Source: PALSA-505 sp035308365
Lineage (GTDB): Bacteria; Actinomycetota; Actinomycetes; Streptosporangiales; Streptosporangiaceae
Length of the DNA: 24,143 nucleotides
Assembly (NCBI GenBank): GCA_035308365.1
Contig: DATGGU010000161.1
Coordinates: 1 to 24,143 of the forward strand
Reading direction: 5' to 3'
Below the pieces are notes generated by a model that was not told the origin of the DNA, searched no databases, and saw only the letters and a program-made list of their open reading frames with translations. The translations under genes and the position numbers were made by a program. This document shows, piece by piece, positions 1 through 6,545 of this stretch (its first letter is position 1; the number at the start of each line of letters is the position of its first letter).

Positions 1-189
1 TCCGGGCACTGGCCTGACCGTCACCGCCTGGGGCGCCTGCCCGGGAGGCCCAATCAGCCCGGCACGCAAGCCATCGCGGAAGAGCCAGCGCGCCGCAGGT
101 TCGGCCTGCGGAACTTCGCCGGCCAGCCGCCGGTGGGAGCCAGCCCTGACCGCGGGGAGATTCCTGCTGCGCGTCTGCCCGTCAGTCAT
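1..189 (-). CDS. Possible partial ORF running off the left edge
   Basis: An ATG at 189 on the minus strand opens a frame that stays open for 63 codons to the window edge. It begins MTDGQTRSRNLPAVRAGSHR and is rich in Arg, Pro and Ala, with no domain I recognise. It lies 59 bases downstream of the ribbon-helix-helix gene on the same strand, so it could be a second gene of that unit. No convincing ribosome site precedes the ATG, and open frames of this size are common by chance in high-GC DNA, so it is only a weak candidate. Confidence 0.2.
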   Translation of the reverse strand, partial: MTDGQTRSRNLPAVRAGSHRRLAGEVPQAEPAARWLFRDGLRAGLIGPPGQAPQAVTVRPVPG

Positions 190-248
190 GAGCTTGCATG
201 CCGACACGGTTCGATCTGAGCGCACACCGGGTCCGCCTCGACACCGCT

Positions 249-509
249 CTACAGCAGAACTACTTTGCGAACGCTCTCATCTGGCTCTATTACAGCGATC
301 TGATTCCCGAGCGCCTTCTCATCCTCCAGGAACTTCCAGACGGCTATCGCACGGCGGACGCCCTCGCTGATCGAAAGCCCCTTGCGTTCGATTAGTTCTT
401 TGAAGATCGCAGCCGTCTCGGAGCCCAGGTTGACCGACAAGCGTACGAAGTGGTTCTTGCCAGGCTTGTGCCCTGGAGACTGGTCTGTCCCTGAGGACTG
501 AGGAAACAT
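249..509 (-). CDS. Ribbon-helix-helix (CopG/Arc-like) small protein
   Basis: An 86-residue protein. After a polar N-terminal tail (about residues 1-20) it reads VRLSVNLGSETAAIFKELIE, the short beta strand plus first helix typical of ribbon-helix-helix DNA-binding folds. A second helix follows, containing SISEGVRRAIAVWKFLEDE. The C-terminus (residues about 68-86) ends in VRKVVLL, a tail I associate with a common actinobacterial family of stand-alone RHH-like proteins. A GGAG lies about 10 bases upstream of the ATG at 509. No toxin-like partner is recognisable next to it, so an antitoxin role is not supported; a small transcriptional regulator is the default inference. The upstream DNA is unusually AT-rich, which suggests this end of the window was acquired. 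Confidence 0.75.
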   Translation of the reverse strand: MFPQSSGTDQSPGHKPGKNHFVRLSVNLGSETAAIFKELIERKGLSISEGVRRAIAVWKFLEDEKALGNQIAVIEPDESVRKVVLL

Positions 510-1270
510 GAGGCTGGTCTCCGGCGGATCGCAGGGGATGGGTGAATGATGGTGTTCTGGCCGCGATGGCAGCCCGCATCACCGCGCTCTGACGAGCGCC
601 GCGCAGTCGCGAGCTCCGCGTGATTCGCGCGATGCTCATGGGTACTGTGGCAGCTAACATCGGGCGGCTGGGTCGCTCCGTGGCATGACTCCTCCTATAT
701 GACTTGGACAACGAGTTACTGCCTAAAGAGTGGTGCGCCAAAATTGTACATCAGACCTTGTTTGCGGCCGTGGCTACATGCAATCTCCGCATCCAGCGCG
801 CGCATATCTGACTTTAACCGCGCCTCTTTAGCAATACACCTTCCTTACCCTATTTGCCCTGGAATGCGGGGATATTGTGTATTGCCAGTGGGGCTCTTAC
901 ACGTTACATGTGCTTCAGGTCTCACTTTTTACGCATCTGGCGCACTCCATCCTTCAAGTTCAAGCAGGTCAATAACACATTAGTTAGCATGATTACCGAC
1001 GCAATCGACGTGGTGTCCAAATGACCAGGCCGTCCTGCCCGGGACAGTCGGCGCCGGCATAGACGGCTTAGCGCGGGTTGCGTGGGATGAGGGCCTGCGG
1101 GTGTCTCAGCAGGTCTTATGGCAGCCTGCAGTCCTGGCTGGACGGTACCGGCCGACCTAGTCAACAAAATCGATAGTATTAGGGATATCTCCATATTAAT
1201 GAGTCAGAAAGAGATAGCTGAAATCCTTTCGCATCTCTCACGGCTGGAGTACGGTGATGATGATAATAGT
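510..1270. other. Gene-poor, visibly AT-richer stretch
   Basis: No convincing gene. From about 690 to 1265 the sequence is clearly lower in G+C than the rest of the window, with many TTA, ATA and AAT triplets. The best peptide-like signal is an ATG at 1199 starting MSQKEIAEILSHLSRLEYGD, a plausible amphipathic helix. Its frame then runs through the structured repeat at 1275 into sequence with no protein character, so it looks like a gene fragment at best. An ATG at 686 on the minus strand has a very good ribosome site (GGAGGAG) but encodes only 10 residues. The stretch may hold the promoter of the RHH gene and looks like foreign or decayed DNA. Confidence 0.45.
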
Positions 1271-1274
1271 TCTG

Positions 1275-1342
1275 CTCCGGACCCTGGCAGCCGGCGTATC
1301 CGTGTGTGCTGGCGGCTGCGTGTCAGGTCCGGAGTTTTCTTT
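1275..1342 (+). repeat. TCCGGACC structured element, copy A
   Basis: A nested hairpin. The outer stem CTCCGGACC (1275-1283) pairs perfectly with GGTCCGGAG (1326-1334), the inner stem GCAGCCG (1287-1293) pairs with CGGCTGC (1313-1319), and TTTTCTTT follows at 1335-1342. The shape is that of an intrinsic terminator or small structured RNA. The same left border (TGCTCCGGACC) and overall plan recur at 4637-4723 and 5612-5669. No intact gene precedes it on the plus strand, which makes a plain terminator role for a local gene less obvious. Confidence 0.65.
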
Positions 1343-1498
1343 CGCCTAAAGGGGGAGACAGGGCGCGGCCGTCGAAGACGTCTGGCGAGACATTCAGCCG
1401 CGAAACCCGGGGAACCGTGGTGTCTTCAGGGAAAGTCTTTGGCTGCGTTCGCGTCGCGGCATGTGCCTTGGCTGACAGTGGCGCAGCACACCTGAGAA

Positions 1499-1524
1499 AC
1501 CAGGGTCCAGGCCAAGGCCCTGGT
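1499..1524 (+). promoter_or_regulatory. Leader hairpin upstream of the ice-binding-like gene
   Basis: ACCAGGG (1499-1505) pairs perfectly with CCCTGGT (1518-1524) across a 12-base loop, about 100 bases before the start of the DUF3494 gene. It could be a 5' leader hairpin or end an upstream transcript. The 1343-1498 interval holds nothing else I can assign, and no clear -35/-10 pair is visible. Confidence 0.25.
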
Positions 1525-1624
1525 GTGCGTGCCGGGAGGTGGAGTTGCAGCGCACAGGAATGCCTACCCATCCCGCTGTGTGGGTGAAGGGGAAAGTCTT
1601 ACCAGCGAAGAGGGAAGCAATGTG

Positions 1625-3349
1625 ATGAAGACTAACGTAACGGGGCCGCGCAGGAAGCACCTGCCGGGCTTGATGACCATGATGCTGGCCGGGGTATTCC
1701 TCGTCTCCAGTGCCTTCGCCCTGACAACGGCCGGGGCCTCGGTGGCGGGTCTGGCCAGCCAGCCGGCGCCAGTAAGTCTCGGGACGGCGTCGTCGTTTGC
1801 CGTCCTGGCTGGTAGCACCGTCACCAACACGGGTCCGAGCGTGATCACCGGGGATCTCGGGGTCAGCCCGGGGACCGCGGTGACCGGGTTTCCGCCCGGA
1901 ATGGTCGTGAGCGGTACCATTCACGCGGGCGACGCCGTGGCCGCAGCGGCCCAGGCAGACCTGACCACCGCCTACAACGATGCGGCGGGCCGGGCACCAG
2001 ACCAGGATCTGACCGGCCAGGATCTCGGCGGCAAGACGCTGACGGCTGGCGTCTACAAGTTCGACTCCTCCGCCGGGCTCACCGGCACGCTTACCCTTGA
2101 CGGCCAGGGCAACCCGGATGCGGTGTTCATCTTCCAGATCGGCTCGACCCTGACCACGGCGTCGGCCAGCAACGTGGTGCTCATTAACGGCGCGCGGGCC
2201 TGCGACGCCTTCTGGCAGATCGGCAGCTCCGCCACGCTGGGCACGGGCACCTCCTTCATCGGCAACATCTTGGCGTTGACGTCGATTACGGCGACGACAG
2301 GCGTTACTGTGGACGGACGTCTGCTGGCCCGAAACGGGGCGGTGACGCTGGACACCAACACCGTCCAGAGAGCTGGCTGCACGCACGCCAAGCCGAGCAT
2401 CACTGTCTCCAAGACTGCCAGCCCTGCTTCTCGCCCGGCGCCCGGCGGCTCCTTCAGGTTCACTGTGACGGTTCATAACACCAGTACCGAGGCCGTCACC
2501 TTGACCAGCCTCACCGATAACGTCTACGGCGACCTGAACGGCAACGGCACCTGCGCCACCGGCGGCACCATTGCCGCGGGCCAGAGCTACACCTGCGCGT
2601 TCTCCGGGCAGTTCCTCGGCAAAGCCGGGGACAGCCAGACCGACACCGTCACTGCTGTGGTGACCGACTCCAGGAACCAGACCGCGAGCGCCAGTGGCTC
2701 GGCCACGGTCACCTTGACCAAGCCGGCACCGTCCGGCTACATCGAGATCTGCAAGCAGGCCGCCGGCCCCGGGGTGAAGGGCATCTTCACATTCACCGTC
2801 GGATCGCATACCGTGCACGTTCCGGTCGGAGCGTGCAGCCCTCTCATCCGGGTGCCCTCCGGACGGGCCGTGATCACCGAACTCCGGCGGGCGCCGGACT
2901 ATCTGGCGAGCTGCCGGACGGTGCCCTCTAGCCGGCTGATCAACTGCAACCGCAGCGCCCAGACCGCGACCGTGGCGGTCAAGGCCGGCAGCAGCGCCCA
3001 GCAGACTGTGGTGATCTTCACCAATCGGGTACCTGCCGGTGAAGTCAAGGTGTGCAAGGTCGCCGGAGCCGGCGTGCGGATCGGCACCCGAATCCACTTC
3101 ACCGTCAACCGCCACGCCATCACTGTGCCTGCCGGACCGGCCCCCGGCGGCTACTGCGTCCTCGCCGGCCGGTTCCTCCTGGGCACGCAGGTCACCATCA
3201 CCGAGCAGATCCCTGCCGCAGAGCATGTCTCGGCGATCACGGCGTCGCCGGCCAAGCGGCTCGTCAGCGCCGACCTCACCACCGGCACGGCGGTGGTCGA
3301 CGCCGGGAAGGGGTTCACCGATGTGACGTTCACTGACACAACCCCGTAG
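1625..3349 (+). CDS. Secreted ice-binding-like (DUF3494) multidomain protein
   Basis: 574 residues from the ATG at 1625; a GTG immediately upstream at 1622 is equally possible, with the ribosome site GAAGAGGG just before it. Residues 1-45 look like a signal peptide: basic RRKH, then a hydrophobic run ending in Ala-rich sequence. Residues about 50-245 are a DUF3494/ice-binding-like beta-solenoid domain, with SSFAVLAGSTVTNTG, ITGDLGVSPGTAV, AGVYKF, DAVFIFQIGSTL and the later repeat FIGNILALTSITATTG. Residues about 252-365 resemble a DUF11-like adhesion repeat. Two related Cys-containing beta domains follow (from about 369, IEICKQ; from about 471, EVKVCKV). No sortase motif or C-terminal membrane anchor is present, so it is probably released or loosely wall-associated. 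DUF3494 proteins include true ice-binding proteins and adhesins; which applies here cannot be told from sequence. Confidence 0.88.
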   Translation: MKTNVTGPRRKHLPGLMTMMLAGVFLVSSAFALTTAGASVAGLASQPAPVSLGTASSFAVLAGSTVTNTGPSVITGDLGVSPGTAVTGFPPGMVVSGTIHAGDAVAAAAQADLTTAYNDAAGRAPDQDLTGQDLGGKTLTAGVYKFDSSAGLTGTLTLDGQGNPDAVFIFQIGSTLTTASASNVVLINGARACDAFWQIGSSATLGTGTSFIGNILALTSITATTGVTVDGRLLARNGAVTLDTNTVQRAGCTHAKPSITVSKTASPASRPAPGGSFRFTVTVHNTSTEAVTLTSLTDNVYGDLNGNGTCATGGTIAAGQSYTCAFSGQFLGKAGDSQTDTVTAVVTDSRNQTASASGSATVTLTKPAPSGYIEICKQAAGPGVKGIFTFTVGSHTVHVPVGACSPLIRVPSGRAVITELRRAPDYLASCRTVPSSRLINCNRSAQTATVAVKAGSSAQQTVVIFTNRVPAGEVKVCKVAGAGVRIGTRIHFTVNRHAITVPAGPAPGGYCVLAGRFLLGTQVTITEQIPAAEHVSAITASPAKRLVSADLTTGTAVVDAGKGFTDVTFTDTTP

Positions 3350-3406
3350 ACACAGGGATCGCGGCGCTGGCCGGCGCTCCCGCGCTCACCATCATCGCCG
3401 CGACGA

Positions 3407-3456
3407 GCAGCATGCCAAGGCCCTCGCAAGGTTAGGCGGGGGCCTTGGCATGCTGC
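3407..3456 (+). terminator. Strong hairpin terminator without a T-tract
   Basis: GCAGCATGCCAAGGCCC (3407-3423) pairs perfectly over 17 bases with 3440-3456, with a 16-base loop. It lies 58 bases after the stop of the DUF3494 gene. No T-run follows, which is common for actinomycete terminators. Confidence 0.75.
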
Positions 3457-3525
3457 GCCGGCTCCGGCCAGCCCGCCAACCGGGTCATCGCCGTGCCTAC
3501 CTGTCAGCCCAGTACTGTGCTTAGG

Positions 3526-3580
3526 TGTAGGTCTACAGTGTTGACATAGTTCTGGAAGAATGCTTGACTGTAGGTCTACA
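3526..3580. promoter_or_regulatory. Twin palindromic operator-like sites
   Basis: The palindrome TGTAGGTCTACA occurs twice, at 3526-3537 and 3569-3580, with centres 43 bp apart; the second extends to ACTGTAGGTCTACAGT (3567-3582). A TTGACA hexamer lies between them (3541-3546) and a TTGACT precedes the second, so the sites appear to bracket the promoter of the gene at 3606. Spacing of about four helical turns would suit cooperative binding of a dimeric repressor. No likely repressor gene is adjacent; BlaI/MecI-type or similar winged-helix repressors are candidates by general resemblance only. Confidence 0.6.
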
Positions 3581-3605
3581 GTGTATTAGAGAGCGGGAGT
3601 TCATC

Positions 3606-4022
3606 ATGATCATCATCGTCGGGCTTGTGATCCTGGTCGCTGCGTTGATCACTGGCGTGGCCGGGGTTCTCGCCAACAGCGGGCACGCGCACGCAGTCAC
3701 CCATTTCGCGGTGCTCGGCTACCACGTAACCGGTTCCACCGGTACCTTGTTCCTGTACGGCATCGTGGTCGGTGCCCTGGCCGCGTTCGGGCTGAGCCTG
3801 CTGCTGGCCGGCGCACGCCGCACCTCCCGCCGCGGCCGGGATGCCCGCCGTGGGCTGGCGCAGTCCCACCGCGAGACCGCCGCCGTCCGTGCCGATCGCG
3901 ACGACCTGATCGGTCAGCGCGACACCGCCCGCGCCTACACCGCCAGCACCCTGACCAACGGCAGCGGCAACGCCGCCGCCCCGGCTGCCGATATTCCTCC
4001 CGCGCCCGAGCTGGCGGAATGA
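3606..4022 (+). CDS. Two-TM membrane protein with charged cytoplasmic tail
   Basis: 138 residues. The start at 3606 is chosen because GGGAG lies six bases upstream and the protein then begins directly with a hydrophobic segment. TM1 spans about residues 2-23. A short loop with His-rich NSGHAHAVTHF follows, then TM2 at about 45-70. Residues 71-115 are strongly charged (RRTSRRGRDARRG and later DRDDLIGQRDTARAY), likely helical, and the tail is Ala/Pro-rich. I recognise the general pattern from conserved actinobacterial membrane proteins of unknown function, but there is no catalytic motif. Expression is probably controlled by the twin palindromes just upstream, which would make it a target of a specific repressor. 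Confidence 0.8.
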   Translation: MIIIVGLVILVAALITGVAGVLANSGHAHAVTHFAVLGYHVTGSTGTLFLYGIVVGALAAFGLSLLLAGARRTSRRGRDARRGLAQSHRETAAVRADRDDLIGQRDTARAYTASTLTNGSGNAAAPAADIPPAPELAE

Positions 4023-4045
4023 CCTACGGTAAGCCAGTCCTTCGC

Positions 4046-4227
4046 TCATAGCAGGTCGCTGAAACCGGCCCGCCCGCCCGGCCGCAGCACCCGGCGCAGC
4101 TCCGCCACCAGCCGCGGTTTGCCCGCCGCGCGAATGCAGATGTCACCGGCGGCCTCCAGGCAGATCGCCGCGTGGTGGAGATATCCAGGATGGTCACCCA
4201 GATCCAGCGGGGGCTGCCTTCGGAGTC
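4046..4227 (-). pseudogene. C-terminal fragment of a SAM-dependent methyltransferase
   Basis: On the minus strand an open stretch with no start codon ends at 4046. Its end reads KPRLVAELRRVLRPGGRAGF followed by SDLL and stop. The RVLRPGG(R) motif followed by a hydrophobic strand is characteristic of class I methyltransferases (post-motif II/III region). An in-frame stop lies upstream near 4228 and nothing before it resembles the SAM-binding motif I, so the N-terminal two thirds are missing. The final residues are also shorter than expected for the family. I read it as a decayed remnant; its short length keeps confidence moderate. Confidence 0.5.
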
Positions 4228-4636
4228 AAGGCCGGCCTTTACTGCGGGCGTTGCCGCGCTGGTGAAGGTTGGCCTGATCTGGCGGTCATAAGAGGGAAAC
4301 GTGACCGGGTCGGCGCGTGCGTGGGCCAGGTGATGTGCTTAGCTGCCCTGGACTTCGGCGCTTCTTTATCTGGCGTGTATGTGAGCCGAGGCGGCCATGG
4401 CAGTATTTCTTCCAGGACAGCATCTGCCGGGTGTCTGTGCGGCTTGTACCGGTTCCGGCTGGCCGGGAGCTGGCCGGGGCTGGATGACCGGGAGCTGCGG
4501 GGGCATCGCCGGGTTGCTGCCGCTCTCCAGCGAACGGCGCGCGGCGCATGCGAGCTGCTGGCCGGCCGTTACCGCGGTCTAGTAGGGGCTTGCGTGGACG
4601 CCTATGCGTGAGATCCGGTGGAGAGTACCATTCTAG
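4228..4636. other. No recognisable gene
   Basis: Open frames exist on both strands, for example a plus-strand one starting at 4321, but their translations are Arg/Gly/Ala-rich with no domain, no good ribosome site and codon use unlike the real genes. I see no RNA gene or repeat until the structured element begins at 4637. Confidence 0.4.
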
Positions 4637-4723
4637 ATATTGCTCCGGACCATGCAGCATATTGCTCCGGACCATGCAGCCGCGGTCGCCGCGGTATTCG
4701 CGGTAACGTAACGCCGGTCCGGA
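4637..4723 (+). repeat. TCCGGACC structured element, copy B, with duplicated left arm
   Basis: A 22-base unit, beginning ATATTGCTCCGGACC and ending GCAGC, is present twice in exact tandem (4637-4658 and 4659-4680). TCCGGACC of either unit (4644-4651 or 4666-4673) can pair with GGTCCGGA at 4716-4723. The interior contains a CCGCGG/CCGCGG hairpin (4680-4694). This is the same layout as at 1275 and 5612, but here the 3' arm is followed by TTCTGG, not a T-run, so terminator function looks weakened. Confidence 0.65.
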
Positions 4724-4810
4724 TTCTGGCGCATGGAACAGTGCAAGAAGGGGCTGTGCGGAAATCGAGGAGCCATGTTCAGGACTGGTAATCCAACACC
4801 TCCGGCAGTG

Positions 4811-4855
4811 CCCTTGTCGTCTGGGCCCTTGTCGTCTGGGCCCTTGTCGTCTGGC
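4811..4855 (+). repeat. Three tandem 15-bp repeats
   Basis: CCCTTGTCGTCTGGG is repeated three times in a row (the last copy ends in C). In the MFS-fragment frame it encodes PLSSG three times. Being a multiple of three it preserves the reading frame; it is a likely slippage product. Confidence 0.8.
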
Positions 4856-4912
4856 ACGATCCGCCGTCATGTCGTGTGGGGCGCGGCGATCACCGCTCTT
4901 GGCGGCCTGCTT

Positions 4913-4942
4913 TCCGGATATGACACTGGTGTCATATCCGGA
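4913..4942. repeat. 30-bp perfect palindrome inside the MFS fragment
   Basis: TCCGGATATGACAC is followed, after two bases (TG), by its exact reverse complement, ending at 4942. It coincides with the conserved peptide SGYDTGVISG, so much of the symmetry may follow from the protein sequence. The perfect match nevertheless depends on codon choices such as ATA and TAT that are rare in this genome. Confidence 0.7.
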
Positions 4943-5071
4943 GCGCTGCTGTTCATTGGCAAGGACTTTCACTGGCTGACGTCCATCGGCAAGGAACTGA
5001 CCAGCATCCTGCTGATCGGGGCGCCAGCCGTAACAGGCCGCCGCCGGGCGGCAGCGTAACCTGGAGCGATC

Positions 5072-5332
5072 ATGGCAACCAATTCCGCGCCGGACCCGGC
5101 GGCCGATCCCGCGCCGGGCACGAAGGCCCCCGCGGCCAGCACGCCGCCGCCCATGACCCCGTACGCCATCGCGGTCGCCCTGTTCGCCGCCTTCGTGGTC
5201 GGCGGCGTCCTTGGGCGAGCCGTTCCGCTGTGGGTGGTCGTCCTTGTCGGCCTCGCGGTCGGGGTCGCCGTATTCGTCATGCTCGACCGCTACCCGCGGC
5301 TACCCGGGCGCGGATGGACACGACGATCCTGA
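5072..5332 (+). CDS. Small two-TM membrane protein
   Basis: 86 residues. The ATG at 5072 follows GGAG by a normal spacing. Residues 1-28 are Pro/Ala/Asp-rich and disordered-looking. Two hydrophobic segments follow (about 31-48, YAIAVALFAAFVVGGVLG, and about 51-70, LWVVVLVGLAVGVAVFVML), then a short basic tail. I do not recognise the family. It begins 12 bases after the stop of the MFS fragment and may share its transcript. Codon use matches a genuine actinobacterial gene. Confidence 0.6.
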   Translation: MATNSAPDPAADPAPGTKAPAASTPPPMTPYAIAVALFAAFVVGGVLGRAVPLWVVVLVGLAVGVAVFVMLDRYPRLPGRGWTRRS

Positions 5333-5413
5333 CACCGCCCGCGTGCGACGCTCGGCTAGCGCCCACATTATCCCGTCAAGGCTTCAGATCCCGGCCTGCG
5401 CCGCCATGCTGCG

Positions 5414-5563
5414 CGCCACGAAGTTCCCAGACCGCTGCGGCTGCTTCTGACGGCTGGCTGGGGCCTGACCGAGTCTGCTGGGTTGCCCGTGGCGGCCTAC
5501 GCGCTCGCCGCCTGGCTCGATGTCCGCGACGCGGACCTGCTCGCGGGGCTTGCTGCGGGCTGA
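5414..5563 (+). pseudogene. Possible membrane-protein C-terminal fragment
   Basis: A start-less frame encodes RHEVPRPLRLLLTAGWGLTE followed by SAGLPVAAYALAAWL and an acidic end. It reads like the end of a membrane protein, with an amphipathic lead-in and a hydrophobic helix. I cannot name the family. No start codon or ribosome site supports it as an independent gene. The rest of 5333-5611 holds nothing else I can assign. Confidence 0.25.
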
Positions 5564-5611
5564 TCCCGCCGATGGACACCGGCGCCGCGGCAGGGTAGTG
5601 TAATGGTATTG

Positions 5612-5669
5612 CTCCGGACCCCGGCAGCTGCACCCCGAATACGGGGGCAGTCCAGGACCCGGAGTTTTT
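5612..5669 (+). repeat. TCCGGACC structured element, copy C
   Basis: CTCCGG (5612-5617) pairs with CCGGAG (5659-5664). Inside, CTGC (5628-5631) pairs with GCAG (5647-5650) and CCCCG (5633-5637) with CGGGG (5642-5646). TTTTT follows at 5665-5669. The left border, TATTGCTCCGGACC, matches copy B. The preceding TAGTGTAATGGTA looks superficially like a tRNA D-arm, but no cloverleaf or T-arm follows. It could terminate an upstream transcript or form a small RNA; the next gene, the YmgE-like protein, starts about 140 bases downstream. Confidence 0.65.
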
Positions 5670-5809
5670 GTGTTTTGGCCCGGCGCCAGAAGGCGCGGCG
5701 GCCCAGAAAAGGGCAAGAGCCCGCGGGAGATCATTTCTCCCACCGCGATTTATCGCGCAGGACCGGCTACCCGTACGTCAATTCGTCAATGACGACTGAG
5801 GAGTCGGTC

Positions 5810-6112
5810 ATGGGCATCATCGCATGGATCGTTCTCGGCCTGGGCGCCGGCTTGCTCGCCAATATGCTGATCCCCGGCAAGAGATCACAGGGCCTCATCC
5901 TGACCTGCCTGATCGGGGTGGCCGGGGGGCTGGGCGGCGGCTGGCTGGCGACGAAGCTGTTCCACGTCCATACCCTGCATGGGTTCTTCAACCTCTCCAC
6001 CTGGCTGACCGCGATCGCCGGCGCGGCCGTCCTGCTGCTGGCTTACCACCTGGTCAGCAGGCGCGCGACCACCGGCCGCAGCGGGCGGCGGCCGGGCTGG
6101 GCGCACCGGTGA
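5810..6112 (+). CDS. GlsB/YeaQ/YmgE-family stress membrane protein
   Basis: 100 residues from the ATG at 5810, preceded by GAGGAG. It starts MGIIAWIVLGLGAGLLANML, then IPGKRSQGLILTCLIGVAGG, matching the family pattern of a Gly-rich TM helix, a PGK loop and a second Gly-rich helix ending GGWLA. A third hydrophobic segment (about residues 63-84) and a basic tail follow. Family members are small inner-membrane proteins associated with general and acid stress; their molecular role is not settled. It is slightly longer than the usual 80-90 residues. The DUF6458 gene starts 35 bases downstream on the same strand, so the two are probably co-transcribed. Confidence 0.85.
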   Translation: MGIIAWIVLGLGAGLLANMLIPGKRSQGLILTCLIGVAGGLGGGWLATKLFHVHTLHGFFNLSTWLTAIAGAAVLLLAYHLVSRRATTGRSGRRPGWAHR

Positions 6113-6147
6113 ACAGCCCGGTCCAGCCCACCGGCAGAAGAGGGGGG

Positions 6148-6441
6148 ATGAGCACCGGCGTCGGCATCACACTGATCGCGGCCGGGGCGATCCTGCGGTT
6201 CGCCGTCACCACCACCTCCACCCACGGCCTGAACATACACGTCGTCGGCGTCATCCTCATCCTGGTCGGCATCCTGGGCCTGCTGCTGTCCCTGCTGGTG
6301 TGGGGCCCGCTGAACCGCCGCCGTAACCGCCCGGTTAGCTACGGTCACGCAGCGCCGACGCTCACCCGGCAGGGCCGCTCCCAGCACCAGCCGCCCGTTA
6401 CCGACGACCGGGCCGTCTACCAGGACCAGCCGCCAATGTGA
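6148..6441 (+). CDS. DUF6458-like small membrane protein
   Basis: 97 residues; the ATG at 6148 lies directly after a purine-rich GGGGGG ribosome site. It begins MSTGVGITLIAAGAILRFAV, followed by a short loop and VVGVILILVGILGLLLSLLV. This is the layout of DUF6458 proteins, which have two TM helices joined by a short loop carrying an HxVG-type turn. The C-terminal 40 residues are polar and rich in Gln, Arg and Pro. It follows the YmgE-like gene closely and likely shares its promoter. The function of the family is unknown; pairing with a stress membrane protein suggests an envelope role. Confidence 0.75.
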   Translation: MSTGVGITLIAAGAILRFAVTTTSTHGLNIHVVGVILILVGILGLLLSLLVWGPLNRRRNRPVSYGHAAPTLTRQGRSQHQPPVTDDRAVYQDQPPM

Positions 6442-6545
6442 AGCCAACCGCCACGGGACCCGGGCACGGTGCCCGCAGCCGAGCTTGCCATAACTGCTGC
6501 ACCGCAGGGCGGATCCCCGGCAGCAACCCGAGAGAAACGTCAATC

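Larger units (their letters stand above)
4775..5059 (+). pseudogene. N-terminal fragment of a sugar-porter (MFS) transporter
   Basis: From the ATG at 4775 (GAGGAG just upstream) the frame encodes 94 residues. After a repetitive Ser/Gly/Pro leader it reads LSGYDTGVISGALLFI and then SIGKELTSILLIGA, the conserved TM1 and loop of the major-facilitator sugar-porter family. Homology stops abruptly after LLIGA, followed by PAVTGRRRAAA and a stop. A complete member has about 450-500 residues and 12 TM segments; only about one is left. Such a stub cannot transport, so this is a truncated remnant, although ribosome site and start are intact and a short membrane peptide could still be made. Confidence 0.75.

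Noticed and set aside
654..686. 10-residue minus-strand ORF with GGAGGAG ribosome site
   Set aside because: The ribosome site is strong but the peptide is too short to support as a gene; it could be a leader peptide.
699..983. 94-codon plus-strand ORF in the AT-rich island
   Set aside because: No ribosome site, no recognisable family, and the region lacks consistent codon bias.
1394..3226. Long minus-strand open frame (610 codons) over the DUF3494 gene
   Set aside because: It is the antisense shadow of a gene with clear signal peptide and domains; its translation is Arg/Gly-rich with no motif.
4286..4972. 228-codon minus-strand frame
   Set aside because: It spans the structured repeat, and its PRRQGPRRQG repeats come from the 15-bp tandem repeat read backwards; no domain.
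5590..5669. tRNA-like start (TAGTGTAATGGTA) before structured element copy C
   Set aside because: No acceptor stem, anticodon arm or T-arm sequence can be formed; the fold is a nested hairpin.
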